In this document: positions 34,818-44,194 of the stretch, piece by piece
Position numbering within the stretch: position 1 is the first letter of the stretch
Layout: each line of letters opens with the position of its first letter
NCBI RefSeq assembly: GCF_007846085.1
Contig: NZ_VOEJ01000009.1
Location: 1 to 64,000 of the forward strand
Reading direction: 5' to 3'
Length of the DNA stretch: 64,000 nt
From: Mucilaginibacter pallidiroseus
Lineage (GTDB): Bacteria; Bacteroidota; Bacteroidia; Sphingobacteriales; Sphingobacteriaceae
Program-made: the position numbers and the translations under genes
The notes under the pieces: generated by a model
The model's input: the letters and a program-made list of their open reading frames with translations, nothing else
Told to the model about the DNA's origin: nothing
Database searches by the model: none

Positions 34818-34841
34818 GTCATTGCGAGGTACGAGGCAATC
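34818..34841. repeat. Dispersed intergenic repeat (GTCATTGCGAGG type)
   Basis: GTCATTGCGAGG-TACGAGGCAATC contains inverted ends ATTGC (34821-34825) and GCAAT (34836-34840); GCAATCGCAAGCGACTGG follows at 34851. From memory, near-identical units recur between genes in Mucilaginibacter-type genomes. It lies between aroA and aroC. Confidence 0.55.
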
Positions 34842-34924
34842 TTAAACTTTGCAATCGCAAGCGACTGGTAGAAATTTAGTAAAAAACAGTGTAATCAGCA
34901 CCTAATCAGTGTAATCAAATCTAT

Positions 34925-36016
34925 ATGGCAGGCAACTCATTCGGGCAACTATTCAGGATAACAACATTTGGCGAATCGCATGGCGAAGCTATCGGTGTAA
35001 TTATAGACGGTTGCCCTGCAGGCTTACCTGTCGACCTTGATTACATTCAGGGCGAGTTGGATAAGCGTAAACCCGGACAGTCGAAGATAACAACACAGCG
35101 TAAAGAGGCCGACACCGTAAAAATACTTTCGGGCACGTTCGAAGGAAAAACAACGGGCACTCCCATCGCCATGGTGATACCTAATGAAGATCAGCGCTCA
35201 AAAGACTATGGTCATAACGTAGATGTGTTTCGCCCATCGCACGCCGATTATACCTATCAAACTAAATATGGCATCCGCGACCACCGCGGTGGCGGCCGCT
35301 CTTCGGCCCGTGAAACTGCCGCGCGCGTAGCTGCAGGTGCTTTGGCTAAATTGCTGCTAAAAACACAAGGCATTGAGATTATTGCCCATGTAAGCAGCGT
35401 TGGTAAGATTGAGGCACCCAATGTATCCATCAACAATGCAGACGAGTTTATTGCCGAACGCGAAAAAAACATCGTGCGTTGTGCCGACCCGGCTACAGCT
35501 ACCGAGATGATTGATTTTATTGACAGCGTACGCAAAAACGGCGATACTGTTGGCGGTAAAGTTAGCTGCTACGTAAAAAACTGCCCCGTTGGCCTTGGCG
35601 AACCAGTTTTTGACAAGCTACACGCCGATTTGGGCAAGGCAATGCTCAGCATAAATGCTGTACATGGTTTTGAATTTGGCTCGGGCTTTAGCGGCAGTGG
35701 AATGCTCGGCTCGGAACATAATGATGTATTCATAAAAAATGCCGACGGTTCGGTAACTACACGTACCAATTACTCTGGCGGTATACAGGGCGGCATCAGC
35801 AATGGTATGCCTATCGAATTTAAGGTGGCATTTAAACCCGTAGCCACCATTATGCATAATCAACAGACGATAGACAGCCAGGGTAACGAAGCGGAAATTT
35901 CTGGCAAGGGCCGCCACGACCCTTGTGTTGTACCACGTGCAGTACCTATTGTTGAAGCAATGGCGGCCCTGGTATTGGCCGACCATTGGTTGCGCAACCG
36001 CAATGCTAAATTGTAG
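34925..36016 (+). CDS. aroC: Chorismate synthase
   Basis: A 363-residue FMN-dependent enzyme that removes phosphate from EPSP to form chorismate. All three signature stretches are present: [18 protein letters not shown] at the N-terminus, [21 protein letters not shown] in the middle and [20 protein letters not shown] at the C-terminus. It is the last aromatic gene of the cluster, 148 bases after aroA, with a repeat between, so it could be cotranscribed or have its own start. Confidence 0.97.
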   Translation: MAGNSFGQLFRITTFGESHGEAIGVIIDGCPAGLPVDLDYIQGELDKRKPGQSKITTQRKEADTVKILSGTFEGKTTGTPIAMVIPNEDQRSKDYGHNVDVFRPSHADYTYQTKYGIRDHRGGGRSSARETAARVAAGALAKLLLKTQGIEIIAHVSSVGKIEAPNVSINNADEFIAEREKNIVRCADPATATEMIDFIDSVRKNGDTVGGKVSCYVKNCPVGLGEPVFDKLHADLGKAMLSINAVHGFEFGSGFSGSGMLGSEHNDVFIKNADGSVTTRTNYSGGIQGGISNGMPIEFKVAFKPVATIMHNQQTIDSQGNEAEISGKGRHDPCVVPRAVPIVEAMAALVLADHWLRNRNAKL

Positions 36017-36090
36017 CATATTATCGTTCGCCTTAAAGGTCAAACACTTTTTAATTAGTAATTAAGCCACAAATTGGTTTACTTAGCCAA

Positions 36091-36723
36091 ATGAAACGTG
36101 TTTTGATACTCGACCTTGATAATACTATCTATCCGGTTAAATCTGTTGCCAATGATATGTTCGATTTCCTTTTCGAACTGATTGATGAGGAGCTGGGTGC
36201 AACGGACCCTCAAAAAGCCGAGGAAGCCAAGCACGAACTTACACGACGTCCCTTCCAGCAAATTGCCGACGATTTTGGTTTTAGCGACGAATTAAAAAGT
36301 AAAGGTATTGAGGTGTTGCGCAGTTGCGAGTATAATAAACCCATGCAACCTTATGACGTTTACAGCCAGTTGCAAAAACTCGACATCGATAAATATTTAG
36401 TAACAACCGGCTTTACCAAGCTTCAATTAAGTAAAGTGAAGATGTTGGGCGTTGCTGAAGACTTTAAAAAGGTTTACGTGGTTGACCCCGAGGAGTCATC
36501 AAAAACAAAAGGTGATGTTTTCCAAAAAATAATGGTGGAGGGCGGATACAAAGCCGAAGAAGTATTGGTAATCGGCGACGACCCTAAATCTGAAATAAAG
36601 TTTGCTAAACAACTGGGAATAGACACCTATCTCTTCGATCCGGAGAATAAATATAGCGACAATGAGGCAACCTATCGTCAACCTGATTATCGTGAGGTCT
36701 CCGGCATCATTAATCAAAATTAA
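36091..36723 (+). CDS. HAD-superfamily hydrolase, pyrimidine-5'-nucleotidase-like
   Basis: A 210-residue phosphatase. Motif I is LDLDNTIYP, motif II is LVTTGFTKLQ, the motif III lysine lies in KTKGDVFQK and motif IV is VLVIGDDPKSEIKFAKQLG. The DLDNTIYP motif is typical of the SDT1/pyrimidine nucleotidase-like subgroup. Substrate unknown. It follows aroC by 74 bases and ends 4 bases inside the convergent DinB gene. Confidence 0.88.
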   Translation: MKRVLILDLDNTIYPVKSVANDMFDFLFELIDEELGATDPQKAEEAKHELTRRPFQQIADDFGFSDELKSKGIEVLRSCEYNKPMQPYDVYSQLQKLDIDKYLVTTGFTKLQLSKVKMLGVAEDFKKVYVVDPEESSKTKGDVFQKIMVEGGYKAEEVLVIGDDPKSEIKFAKQLGIDTYLFDPENKYSDNEATYRQPDYREVSGIINQN

Positions 36724-37256
36724 TTAGTACGTTTTTCGTCTAATTGTTGTATCAACACCTTCACGGTAACTAGTAGTTGTCCCAAATGCCTCATGGTGTG
36801 TTCGGCGCTGTGCACATATAAGCCGAGTGCTGAGGATGGTAACTTACCGCGACCTACCGCACGATAATCCGTTATTTGTGATTCATCTTCTGCAGCCAAT
36901 TGGGCTAAAGCGTTATCTACCTCAGCATTAAAAGCAGCTACCAAAGCGGCCGTGCTGTATATTTTTGTGGTCGGTTTTCCTTCTTCGGCAAGGTAAGCAA
37001 GCTGTTGGGTACTTAAAACTTCCTTTCGCGCATAGGTAAATAGCCTGTTAAGCACCCCTGTAAGGTGCTGCAAATGAAACGCAGGCGACGCCATTCCTGC
37101 AACTTGTTGCCATAATAAGCTATCCGGAAAATCTTGCATTAATACGTTCAGCTCTTCACGGGCCTGCAATAAGGCATGTGCAACCGGCTGTATAACAGGC
37201 GGTACATTATCAAGCGGGCCCCGAAGCCATACCTCGGGTAAAGTAGCCTTTTCCAT
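36720..37256 (-). CDS. DinB-family protein (second copy type)
   Basis: A 178-residue four-helix protein of the DinB/DUF664 superfamily. Possible metal-binding histidines are in FHLQHLTGVLNRL and in LYVHSAEHTMRHLGQLLVTVKVL. It differs substantially from the family member at 24708. Role uncertain; such proteins may use bacillithiol or similar thiols. It is transcribed alone, ending 4 bases inside the upstream HAD gene. Confidence 0.8.
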   Translation of the reverse strand: MEKATLPEVWLRGPLDNVPPVIQPVAHALLQAREELNVLMQDFPDSLLWQQVAGMASPAFHLQHLTGVLNRLFTYARKEVLSTQQLAYLAEEGKPTTKIYSTAALVAAFNAEVDNALAQLAAEDESQITDYRAVGRGKLPSSALGLYVHSAEHTMRHLGQLLVTVKVLIQQLDEKRTN

Positions 37257-37343
37257 ATGCCAAAGTTAAAATAAATGTTTAAGCATCAATTGTGGTATAA
37301 CGATTGTATACCGTAAGCAAAACAACACTAGCATATTAAGAAA

Positions 37344-38906
37344 ATGATATTAGCCCTTACTAAAAAAACAAGCAAAATAGCACCAGCTATTATAGGCTTA
37401 TGTTTATTGGCATTCGGCCTGCAAAGCTGTAAAAAGAAAAGCCGCTCGGACATGGGCCAACAGCTTTACAAAAAAACCAATAATAAAATATTTAAAGACG
37501 CTACGCCAGAAGGTTTGGAAGTAGTATTTAAAGAAGAACTGGCGAAGAAAAAAGGCAGTCTTACCAACCCAAAAGTTATTGCTGCTTATTACGAAAGCAC
37601 CGATTATGATCCACACTTTGTGATGGATAACATTTTTAACGGCGACGTAGATTTAACCGCCAATTATTTCCAGAAAGCAAGCGAGCACGGTCTTGACCCA
37701 AGGATGTTTAAAGCTGAAGAGATTAAACAGCTTGTGGCTAAGTTTAAAGATAAAAAAGCTTTTAAAAACATTAATGAGGCTTATGCAGCAATTGCCGACC
37801 TGGAAATCATGATGGCTAATTCATTGATCAACTACTCAAACGCTCTTGAGTATGGTATGATAAGCCCTCGTAAAATATATGCCCGCTATTATACCGACAC
37901 TAAACGCCCGGACAGCACTTCAATGACGAAGATATTTGCTATCCAAAACATGAAAGGCTTTCTCGATAGCATCCAGCCTAAAAGCCGGCAATACTTAGCC
38001 CTGCAAAAAGCTTTGATAGCCGGTGGTACGGCTCAAGGTATGAGCAAAGAGGAAACCATGCGTTACCTGGTGGTAAACATGGAGCGCCTTCGTTGGAAAA
38101 ATAAACCGACTCAGGAAAAATATGTAATTGTAAACATTCCCGACTACCGCTTGGACGTAATGGAAAACGGCAAATCAAAAATGAATATGAAAGTTTGCGT
38201 TGGTGAAGGCCGTAACGTGGATAATACCGTCAGCCTGGTTGAATATGATGAGAGCGCCAAGATCGATCGTCCGTTTAGCCGTGAGACGCCGCAGTTAAAT
38301 AGCATGATCCATAGTGTACAGGTTAATCCGGTATGGAATATTCCACAGAGTATTGCAAGTAAAGAAATCATGGTTGAGGCCGCCCAAGATCCATACTACC
38401 TGGAAAACAAAGGTATTGACGTATATAAAAACGGTAAAAAGGTTGATGACCCGGAAACAATAGATTGGAACAGCGCCGGAAAAGGTGAGTATGAATTTAA
38501 ACAACGCCCTGGTGAAGATAACTCATTGGGCCAAATAAAGTTCCTGTTCAAAAACAATAGCAGCGTTTATCTTCACGATACACCTGCACAACTTGCCTTC
38601 AATAAAGACGTAAGAGCTGTGAGTCATGGGTGCGTACGTGTGCAAGATCCCAAAGGTTTGGCCCGCGAGCTCTTCGGCGACGGCGCTACCTACGACAAAA
38701 TTGCAGACTTAATGTCGACTCCAAAAGATCACCCTACAGATATTGGCTTATCTAAAAAAGTGCCTGTATATCTAACATATGTTACCTGTTGGGTTGACGA
38801 TGCAAACACCCTACAGTACCGCCCGGACGTTTACGGCCTTGATGTTGTACTATATCTGCATCTGCAAAAATTCCTGGCAAGTCATGATCAATTAGCAACA
38901 CTATAA
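37344..38906 (+). CDS. L,D-transpeptidase (YkuD domain), YcbB-like, lipoprotein
   Basis: A 520-residue envelope enzyme that makes 3-3 cross-links in peptidoglycan or attaches proteins. The N-terminus has a lipoprotein-like signal (LCLLAFGLQSCKKKSR, Cys at about 29). The middle region about 60-240 corresponds to the scaffold domain found in YcbB-like LdtD proteins. The YkuD catalytic domain, about 260-470, contains YVIVNIPDYRLDV, HDTPAQLAFNKDVRAVSHGCVRVQDP with the catalytic SHGC-R motif. The gene is convergent with a second L,D-transpeptidase-like gene. Confidence 0.92.
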   Translation: MILALTKKTSKIAPAIIGLCLLAFGLQSCKKKSRSDMGQQLYKKTNNKIFKDATPEGLEVVFKEELAKKKGSLTNPKVIAAYYESTDYDPHFVMDNIFNGDVDLTANYFQKASEHGLDPRMFKAEEIKQLVAKFKDKKAFKNINEAYAAIADLEIMMANSLINYSNALEYGMISPRKIYARYYTDTKRPDSTSMTKIFAIQNMKGFLDSIQPKSRQYLALQKALIAGGTAQGMSKEETMRYLVVNMERLRWKNKPTQEKYVIVNIPDYRLDVMENGKSKMNMKVCVGEGRNVDNTVSLVEYDESAKIDRPFSRETPQLNSMIHSVQVNPVWNIPQSIASKEIMVEAAQDPYYLENKGIDVYKNGKKVDDPETIDWNSAGKGEYEFKQRPGEDNSLGQIKFLFKNNSSVYLHDTPAQLAFNKDVRAVSHGCVRVQDPKGLARELFGDGATYDKIADLMSTPKDHPTDIGLSKKVPVYLTYVTCWVDDANTLQYRPDVYGLDVVLYLHLQKFLASHDQLATL

Positions 38907-38927
38907 TTGTAATAGCCGTCTAAATAA

Positions 38928-38960
38928 AAACGCCTGTTTACGGAATGTAAACAGGCGTTT
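38928..38960. terminator. Bidirectional intrinsic terminator
   Basis: AAACGCCTGTTTAC (38928-38941) pairs perfectly with GTAAACAGGCGTTT (38947-38960), loop GGAAT; A and T runs flank both sides. It separates the two convergent L,D-transpeptidase genes. Confidence 0.9.
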
Positions 38961-38980
38961 ATTGTATGTGCTGGACTTAA

Positions 38981-39790
38981 TTACAATTTTGCGACATGCG
39001 CCACAATTGCGCTATCGGCTATAACAGGGCTGGTTACCGGAGTAACTAAATTAGCCGGCGCTGTTTCATCAAGCAGGTTAGATACATAATGTGTATCGTT
39101 ACCGTTTATAAAAAATACCGAGCGACCTTTAATGGTATTAATAACTATATCGCGTACCTCATTTGACACGGCCGGGCAACCAAAACTCCTGCCAAGGCGG
39201 CCAAGCTGATTAATGGTGTTTTGGCACACATAGTCGGCAGCGTGTACAACAATACCGCGCGCACGTGCTGCATTGTTAACGCCGGGCTCTAAACCATCTA
39301 AACGTAATGAGCGGCCGTGTTTACCCATATAAACATCGTCTGTAAGGTAAAAACCCAAACTACTTTGGTGCGACTCGTTATTGTTAGAAAATTTATCGGC
39401 CATATCGTTACCACTACCCTGCCCGTGAGCTACCCATGTGTTGAGCAACATTTTGTTATTAACCATATCAATTATCCACATGCGTTTTTCACGGCTGGAT
39501 TTATTGAAATCTACCACAGTTAACACGTTGCTGTTTTGCGGGAGCTTATTTGCAATTTTCAGGTTCAAATAACCTGTTACTGCTTTTTGGAACACAGCTG
39601 CGTCCATACCGGCCTGTTGCAAATTAGCAGTTTGATAAATGTTGTTTACGTATTGAGCGAAAAGCTCCTTAGCAGTAAGAATCTTAGCAGCATTAGCCGC
39701 TTTAGACTTTGTGGCTACAGGTTTCCAACTGATAACAGTGATCGAAACCACAAACAGCGCACCAATAATCCATAACAAGTATTTTCTCAT
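38981..39790 (-). CDS. Murein L,D-transpeptidase catalytic domain family protein
   Basis: A 269-residue exported protein with an N-terminal membrane/signal segment (LLWIIGALFVVSITVISW). The conserved block LGFYLTDDVYMGKHGRSLRLDGLEPG, RGIVVHAADYV, and the Cys-containing LGRLGRSFGCPAVSNEV with the catalytic SFGCPAV are those of the YkuD-related family found in Bacteroidota, where SHGC is replaced by SxGCPA. It likely acts on periplasmic peptidoglycan. Transcribed singly toward the transpeptidase at 37344. Confidence 0.88.
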   Translation of the reverse strand: MRKYLLWIIGALFVVSITVISWKPVATKSKAANAAKILTAKELFAQYVNNIYQTANLQQAGMDAAVFQKAVTGYLNLKIANKLPQNSNVLTVVDFNKSSREKRMWIIDMVNNKMLLNTWVAHGQGSGNDMADKFSNNNESHQSSLGFYLTDDVYMGKHGRSLRLDGLEPGVNNAARARGIVVHAADYVCQNTINQLGRLGRSFGCPAVSNEVRDIVINTIKGRSVFFINGNDTHYVSNLLDETAPANLVTPVTSPVIADSAIVAHVAKL

Positions 39791-39987
39791 AGTTTCCGGT
39801 TTAATCTAAATAGTTTAATTCAAAAAGGGAACGCACAAGATCTTAGGCTATCTTATATATCGTTTGTTAATACAAATATACGCTAAAAACAAAAAGTTAT
39901 TGTCATAATAGTCTAAGATAACTATTAAAACAATAACTTTCTGTAAAGTTAATTAAAATTATGCTACTACCTTAGCATATATATCAC

Positions 39988-40569
39988 CTATTTATTCCAA
40001 ACGATTTTTTCTTCTAAAGGTATCTTACGTGCACCACCTTCCGGATAGCTGTCGGTATAACCTAAAAACAGCACGCCCAACACAGCATCCTCCTCACCAA
40101 GACCGAAATGTTCCGCGAAAGCCGGCTTTAAAACCATACCACCGGTGCTCCAAAATGCACCAATATTGAGTGCTGTTGCACCCAAAAGCAGGTTTTGAAC
40201 AGCACATGATGCCGCTATAGTTTCCTCAAAAACAGGTATTTTTGGCAAGTCGCCACGTTTGCGATAAGCTATCACTATGTGCGATGCCGCATTTGCCTGG
40301 TTGCTTAGGTTGGTGTAAACAGTTGGATTAAAGCTTTCGCCCGGGTTAGCTGCTTTATAAAGCTCTGCATGCTGCGCTGTATACTGGGTAGGATCTTCAA
40401 ATACTATAAAGCGCCAGGGCTCGGTGTTACCGTGATTAGGTGCCCAATCGGCCAGTTCTAAAATTGACGCAACATGGCCGTTAGGTATTTTGTTGCCGTT
40501 CATTTGTGAAGGCTTAACCGTACGGCGTTTTTTTATATTTTCGGCAATGGCCGTGAAAGTATTTTCCAT
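39988..40569 (-). CDS. Nitroreductase-family flavoprotein
   Basis: A 193-residue FMN-dependent reductase. The family shows here as KKRRTVKPSQMNGNKIP with the FMN-phosphate arginine, LELADWAPNHGNTEPWRFIVFE, and AVQNLLLGATALNIGAFWSTGG. It most resembles the YdjA-like minimal nitroreductases. Typical reactions are NAD(P)H reduction of nitro compounds or quinones. Located alone on the minus strand. Confidence 0.9.
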   Translation of the reverse strand: MENTFTAIAENIKKRRTVKPSQMNGNKIPNGHVASILELADWAPNHGNTEPWRFIVFEDPTQYTAQHAELYKAANPGESFNPTVYTNLSNQANAASHIVIAYRKRGDLPKIPVFEETIAASCAVQNLLLGATALNIGAFWSTGGMVLKPAFAEHFGLGEEDAVLGVLFLGYTDSYPEGGARKIPLEEKIVWNK

Positions 40570-40708
40570 AATTACAGTGTTTTTTGCGACGGCGAAATTA
40601 GGGAAATAAGCTTAATTGCATCGTGCAAATTTAACAAAGGCATTAAATTTATCTTTATCGATGTAAAGTAGATGGCTATGTAGACAAATAGATGGTCTAC
40701 CGATATTC

Positions 40709-41092
40709 CTAATCCTTTTTAGCTATTCCAATAACATCCACATTAATTAGCTCCAACGATTTTACCATCTTCTCAACTGTGGCCTTGTATTTTTTAAAGT
40801 GAGGCGTTTGTATGTGCGATTGGTACGCCGCTTCATTAGCATAAATTTCAAGGATGGTAATATTAGCGGGGTTATCTTTATCTGCAACCGCATAATAGGT
40901 TAGTACACCCGGCTCCAGTTTTACGGCAATTGTCATTTGCTCCGTTAAAGCAGCATTGTAAGCCTCGAGTTGAACTGGGTCAACAGTAATTTTAGCAATA
41001 CGTACCATCTGGCCTTTATCTTGTGCCGTAGCTTTCCCAACTGAAAATGACATCAATATAAGTGCGAGAGCTGAAAAGAGCTTTGCTTTCAT
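40709..41092 (-). CDS. Antibiotic biosynthesis monooxygenase (ABM)-domain protein, exported
   Basis: A 127-residue protein with a signal peptide (MKAKLFSALALILMSFSVGKATA). The single ferredoxin-like ABM domain, about 30-115, shows RIAKITVDPVQLEAYNAAL, EPGVLTYYAVADKDNP, TILEIYANEAAYQSHIQTPHFKKYKA. Members with one domain act as quinol monooxygenases or heme-binding proteins. The signal peptide suggests periplasmic action. It is 10 bases downstream of the E1 gene and probably cotranscribed. Confidence 0.85.
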   Translation of the reverse strand: MKAKLFSALALILMSFSVGKATAQDKGQMVRIAKITVDPVQLEAYNAALTEQMTIAVKLEPGVLTYYAVADKDNPANITILEIYANEAAYQSHIQTPHFKKYKATVEKMVKSLELINVDVIGIAKKD

Positions 41093-41102
41093 CTGATTGG
41101 TT

Positions 41103-43535
41103 TTAGAACAGCTTAGGATATTTGCCGGGATTAGCTTCGTGCATAATATTATAAACCGCCTCTATCACATCATCAATAGATGGCTTGCTAAAATAATCGC
41201 CGTCTGATCCGTATGGTGGCCTGTGCTCGGCACCGCTTAACGTTTTTGGCTGCGCATCAAGGTAATAGTAACCATTTTGTGCTTCAATCACTTTTTGGAG
41301 GATATAAGCTGATCCGCCACCCGGCAGGTCTTCATCAACAACCAGCAGTTTATTGGTTTTTTGCAGGGACGTTCCGCATAAATTATCTGTATCAAACGGA
41401 TACAACGTTTGCGGATCTATAACCTCTATATTGATGCCCATGTTTGCTAATTCATTCGCTGCATCGGTAACAATACGCAGGGTAGAACCGTAGCTTACCA
41501 CCGTAACATCAGTACCTTCCCTAATGATTTCAGCTTTACCCAACGGTACAGTAAACTCACCTACGTTTGCAGGTAACTTTTCTTTTAACCGATATCCGTT
41601 AAGGCTCTCGATAACCAAGGCAGGCTCATCGCCACGCAGCAAAGTGTTGTACATACCTGCGGCCTGTGTCATGTTACGTGGTACGCAAATGTGCAGGCCA
41701 CGCATAGAGTTAAGAATCATACCCAGCGGAGAACCCGAATGCCATATCCCTTCCAGCCTGTGGCCACGTGTGCGCACAATTACCGGGGCTTTTTGTCCGC
41801 CAAAGGTGCGGTAACTTAAACTGGCCAAATCGTCACTCAATACGGTAATGGCCCATATCAGGTAATCCAGATATTGAATTTCGGCAATGGGGCGTAAGCC
41901 ACGCATGGCAAGGCCCATGCCCTGCCCTACAATTGTCGCTTCGCGAATACCTGTATCGGTAATGCGTAAGTCGCCGTATTTGGCTTGCAAACCGGCAAAT
42001 CCCTGGTTAACATCGCCAATGGCACCTAAATCTTCCCCAAAGGCAACAATACTTTTATCGCGCTCGAAATTGGCATCGAAGCAAGCGTTTAACACTTCTC
42101 TGCCGTCAATCATTCGGGCATCGTCGGTGTAATCCGGTTTAATTATCGGTACCAACAATGGCGATTGCGGTGTGTTCGAGAACAAGCGGGTATTATAACG
42201 CTCAACATTTTTAGCTTTTTCGCTTTCCAGCCAGCTAACAAGCGCCTGCCTTGCAGCGTTATCTTCCTTAACCGTTATGCGTAATGTTTTACGCACCCTG
42301 CTAATGGCATCGTGCCTGCCCGGATCTACCGCAGATTGCAGTGCCGACACAAGCCCGGTAATTTCATCCTTATAAGCCGATTGATCGGCCACTTTAGTCA
42401 GTAAATGTACAGCTTCGCCAATCTCCGTTTTAATGTCGGCCTCAAGTTCGGCCCATGCCTCGCGCTGGCAGTTGCGCACATGCTTTTTCGAATCACTTTC
42501 AAGCTTTTCAATATCTTCGGCCGTTATAATTGCCGATTCAATCATCCATTTACGCATCTGCGCAAGGCAATCGTATTCCTCTTCCCAGGCCAAACGCTCT
42601 TTTGATTTGTAGCGCTCGTGCGAGCCAGATGTTGAGTGCCCCTGCGGTTGGGTCATCTCGATCACGTGGATCATTACCGGTACGTGCTGCTCACGGCAAA
42701 TCCGTATAGCACGTTCATAAGTTTCGCAAAGGGCAACGTAATCCCATCCGCGAACCTTAAATATCTCGTATCCGTTGCGCCCGTTATCGCGCTGAAAACC
42801 TTTAAGTACTTCTGATATATCTTCCTTGGTAGTTTGCAGCCTGGCCGGTACAGATATGGCGTAGGCATCATCCCAAATAGATATAGCCATTGGCACCTGC
42901 AGCACCCCGGCAGCATTAAAAGTTTCAAAAAACACCCCCTCGGATGTTGCACCGTTACCAATGGTACCAAACGCAACCTCGTTTCCGTTTACCGAAAACT
43001 GCTTTAAATATGCTAACTCTTTATTTTGACGATATAATTTTGATGCGTAAGCCAATCCCAGCAAACGTGGCATGTGGCCGCCGGTAGTTGATATGTCCGA
43101 TCCGCTGTTCATTCCCTCAACCTGGTTAACAAATGAACCATCCGGGTTTACAAAACGCGTTGCATAATGGCAATTCATTTGCCGGCCGGCCGATGCAGGT
43201 TCTTTATCAACATCGGGCGTAGCATATAATTGAGCAAAGAAATCTTTAAGATTACTCATACCAGTGGCAAACATAAAAGTTTGGTCACGGTAGTAGCCGG
43301 AACGCCAATCGCCGGCTTTAAAAGCCTTGGCCATAGCCAACTGGGCAACCTCTTTTCCGTCGCCGAAAATTCCAAACTTGGCTTTACCGGTTAGCACCTC
43401 GCGGCGGCCTATAATACTGGCCTGACGGCTCTCAAATCCAACACGATAATCACTGATCACAATTTCCCTGAAATCGTCAAAACTGAGTTCGGCAGGGATG
43501 TTTCCGTAGCCTTTATGTATTGCAGTTTCGGGCAT
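41103..43535 (-). CDS. Fused alpha/beta E1 of a branched-chain-type 2-oxoacid dehydrogenase
   Basis: An 810-residue TPP-dependent decarboxylase. The first half (about 1-420) is the alpha subunit with GDGKEVAQLAMAKAFKAGDW, the TPP-binding region GNGATSEGVFFETFNAAG and the phosphorylation-loop-like HSTSGSHERYK. The second half (about 470-810) is the beta subunit with GEDLGAIGDVNQGFAGLQ, GIREATIVGQGMGLAMRGLRPI and PKTLSGAEHRPPYGSDGDYFSKP. It decarboxylates 2-oxo acids and transfers the acyl group to an E2 lipoyl protein, which is not in this window. The fusion is usual in Sphingobacteria. The branched-chain acid specificity is probable but not proven. Confidence 0.92.
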   Translation of the reverse strand: MPETAIHKGYGNIPAELSFDDFREIVISDYRVGFESRQASIIGRREVLTGKAKFGIFGDGKEVAQLAMAKAFKAGDWRSGYYRDQTFMFATGMSNLKDFFAQLYATPDVDKEPASAGRQMNCHYATRFVNPDGSFVNQVEGMNSGSDISTTGGHMPRLLGLAYASKLYRQNKELAYLKQFSVNGNEVAFGTIGNGATSEGVFFETFNAAGVLQVPMAISIWDDAYAISVPARLQTTKEDISEVLKGFQRDNGRNGYEIFKVRGWDYVALCETYERAIRICREQHVPVMIHVIEMTQPQGHSTSGSHERYKSKERLAWEEEYDCLAQMRKWMIESAIITAEDIEKLESDSKKHVRNCQREAWAELEADIKTEIGEAVHLLTKVADQSAYKDEITGLVSALQSAVDPGRHDAISRVRKTLRITVKEDNAARQALVSWLESEKAKNVERYNTRLFSNTPQSPLLVPIIKPDYTDDARMIDGREVLNACFDANFERDKSIVAFGEDLGAIGDVNQGFAGLQAKYGDLRITDTGIREATIVGQGMGLAMRGLRPIAEIQYLDYLIWAITVLSDDLASLSYRTFGGQKAPVIVRTRGHRLEGIWHSGSPLGMILNSMRGLHICVPRNMTQAAGMYNTLLRGDEPALVIESLNGYRLKEKLPANVGEFTVPLGKAEIIREGTDVTVVSYGSTLRIVTDAANELANMGINIEVIDPQTLYPFDTDNLCGTSLQKTNKLLVVDEDLPGGGSAYILQKVIEAQNGYYYLDAQPKTLSGAEHRPPYGSDGDYFSKPSIDDVIEAVYNIMHEANPGKYPKLF

Positions 43536-43624
43536 ATAATATTCCGTTTAAGCGGTAAAAGTAAAAAATTCTGTTTGGGTTTATACTATATACAGGTATA
43601 AAACAGTTAGTTTTTACATAAGTT

Positions 43625-43653
43625 TTGATTGTACATTAAACCTTTTATATTTG
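43625..43653 (+). promoter_or_regulatory. Promoter of the DUF1573 gene
   Basis: TTG (43625-43627), 18 bases, TATATTTG (43646-43653). A full match to the Bacteroidota -7 box, 20 bases before the ATG at 43674, giving a short 5' leader. Confidence 0.8.
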
Positions 43654-43673
43654 TAATAATCAAACAAGCAACC

Positions 43674-44075
43674 ATGAAAAAATTGATACTCATATGTGCA
43701 GTTATATTAGGCTTCGCCTTTACTGCATCAGCTCAGGATAGCCAAAAAGCCGACTTCAAATTCAATGAAGAAAAGCACGATTTTGGTAAAATTCCGCAAG
43801 GCACACCGGTAACTACCATATTTGAATTTACCAACATTGGCCAGGAGCCGTTGATACTTACCGATGTAAGGCCAACTTGCGGCTGTACCATTGCCGACTA
43901 CACCAAAACTCCTGTACAAAAAGGCGCGAAAGGCACTATCAAAATTACTTACAATGCTGCTGTAGCGCAACCGTTTAACAAGCCAATTGTTGTAACATCA
44001 AACGCTAAAACACCTACAAAGTATTTAAGCATAGTTGGCGAAGTAGTTGCTAAATCGGCACCTGCAAGCAGATAA
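43674..44075 (+). CDS. DUF1573 family exported protein
   Basis: A 133-residue periplasmic or surface protein. The start at 43674 puts a signal peptide (MKKLILICAVILGFAFTASA) at the N-terminus, and a longer upstream frame would cross the promoter box. The DUF1573 immunoglobulin-like region follows: FKFNEEKHDFGKIPQG, TTIFEFTNIGQEPLIL, DVRPTCGCTIADYTKTPV with two cysteines, and TIKITYNAAVAQPFNKPIVV. Function unknown, very widespread in the phylum. It has its own promoter and terminator, so it is a single-gene transcript. Confidence 0.9.
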   Translation: MKKLILICAVILGFAFTASAQDSQKADFKFNEEKHDFGKIPQGTPVTTIFEFTNIGQEPLILTDVRPTCGCTIADYTKTPVQKGAKGTIKITYNAAVAQPFNKPIVVTSNAKTPTKYLSIVGEVVAKSAPASR

Positions 44076-44099
44076 GCGCAAAAAAATATTTATTTAAAG

Positions 44100-44126
44100 G
44101 GCCGCTGTATACAGTGGCCTTTTTTT
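44100..44126 (+). terminator. Intrinsic terminator of the DUF1573 gene
   Basis: GGCCGCTGT (44100-44108) pairs with ACAGTGGCC (44111-44119) with one G-U wobble, then a run of seven T at 44120-44126. Confidence 0.85.
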
Positions 44127-44162
44127 GTGCCCTATGATTTTTAAACTCGTTTGTGGCAGCTA

Positions 44163-44191
44163 TTGTACTTTAAAAGCTTTTGCTAATTTTG
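44163..44191 (+). promoter_or_regulatory. Promoter abutting the aminotransferase ATG
   Basis: TTG (44163-44165), 18 bases, TAATTTTG (44184-44191). The box ends three bases before the ATG at 44195, so the transcript may be leaderless. Confidence 0.7.
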
Positions 44192-44194
44192 CAC

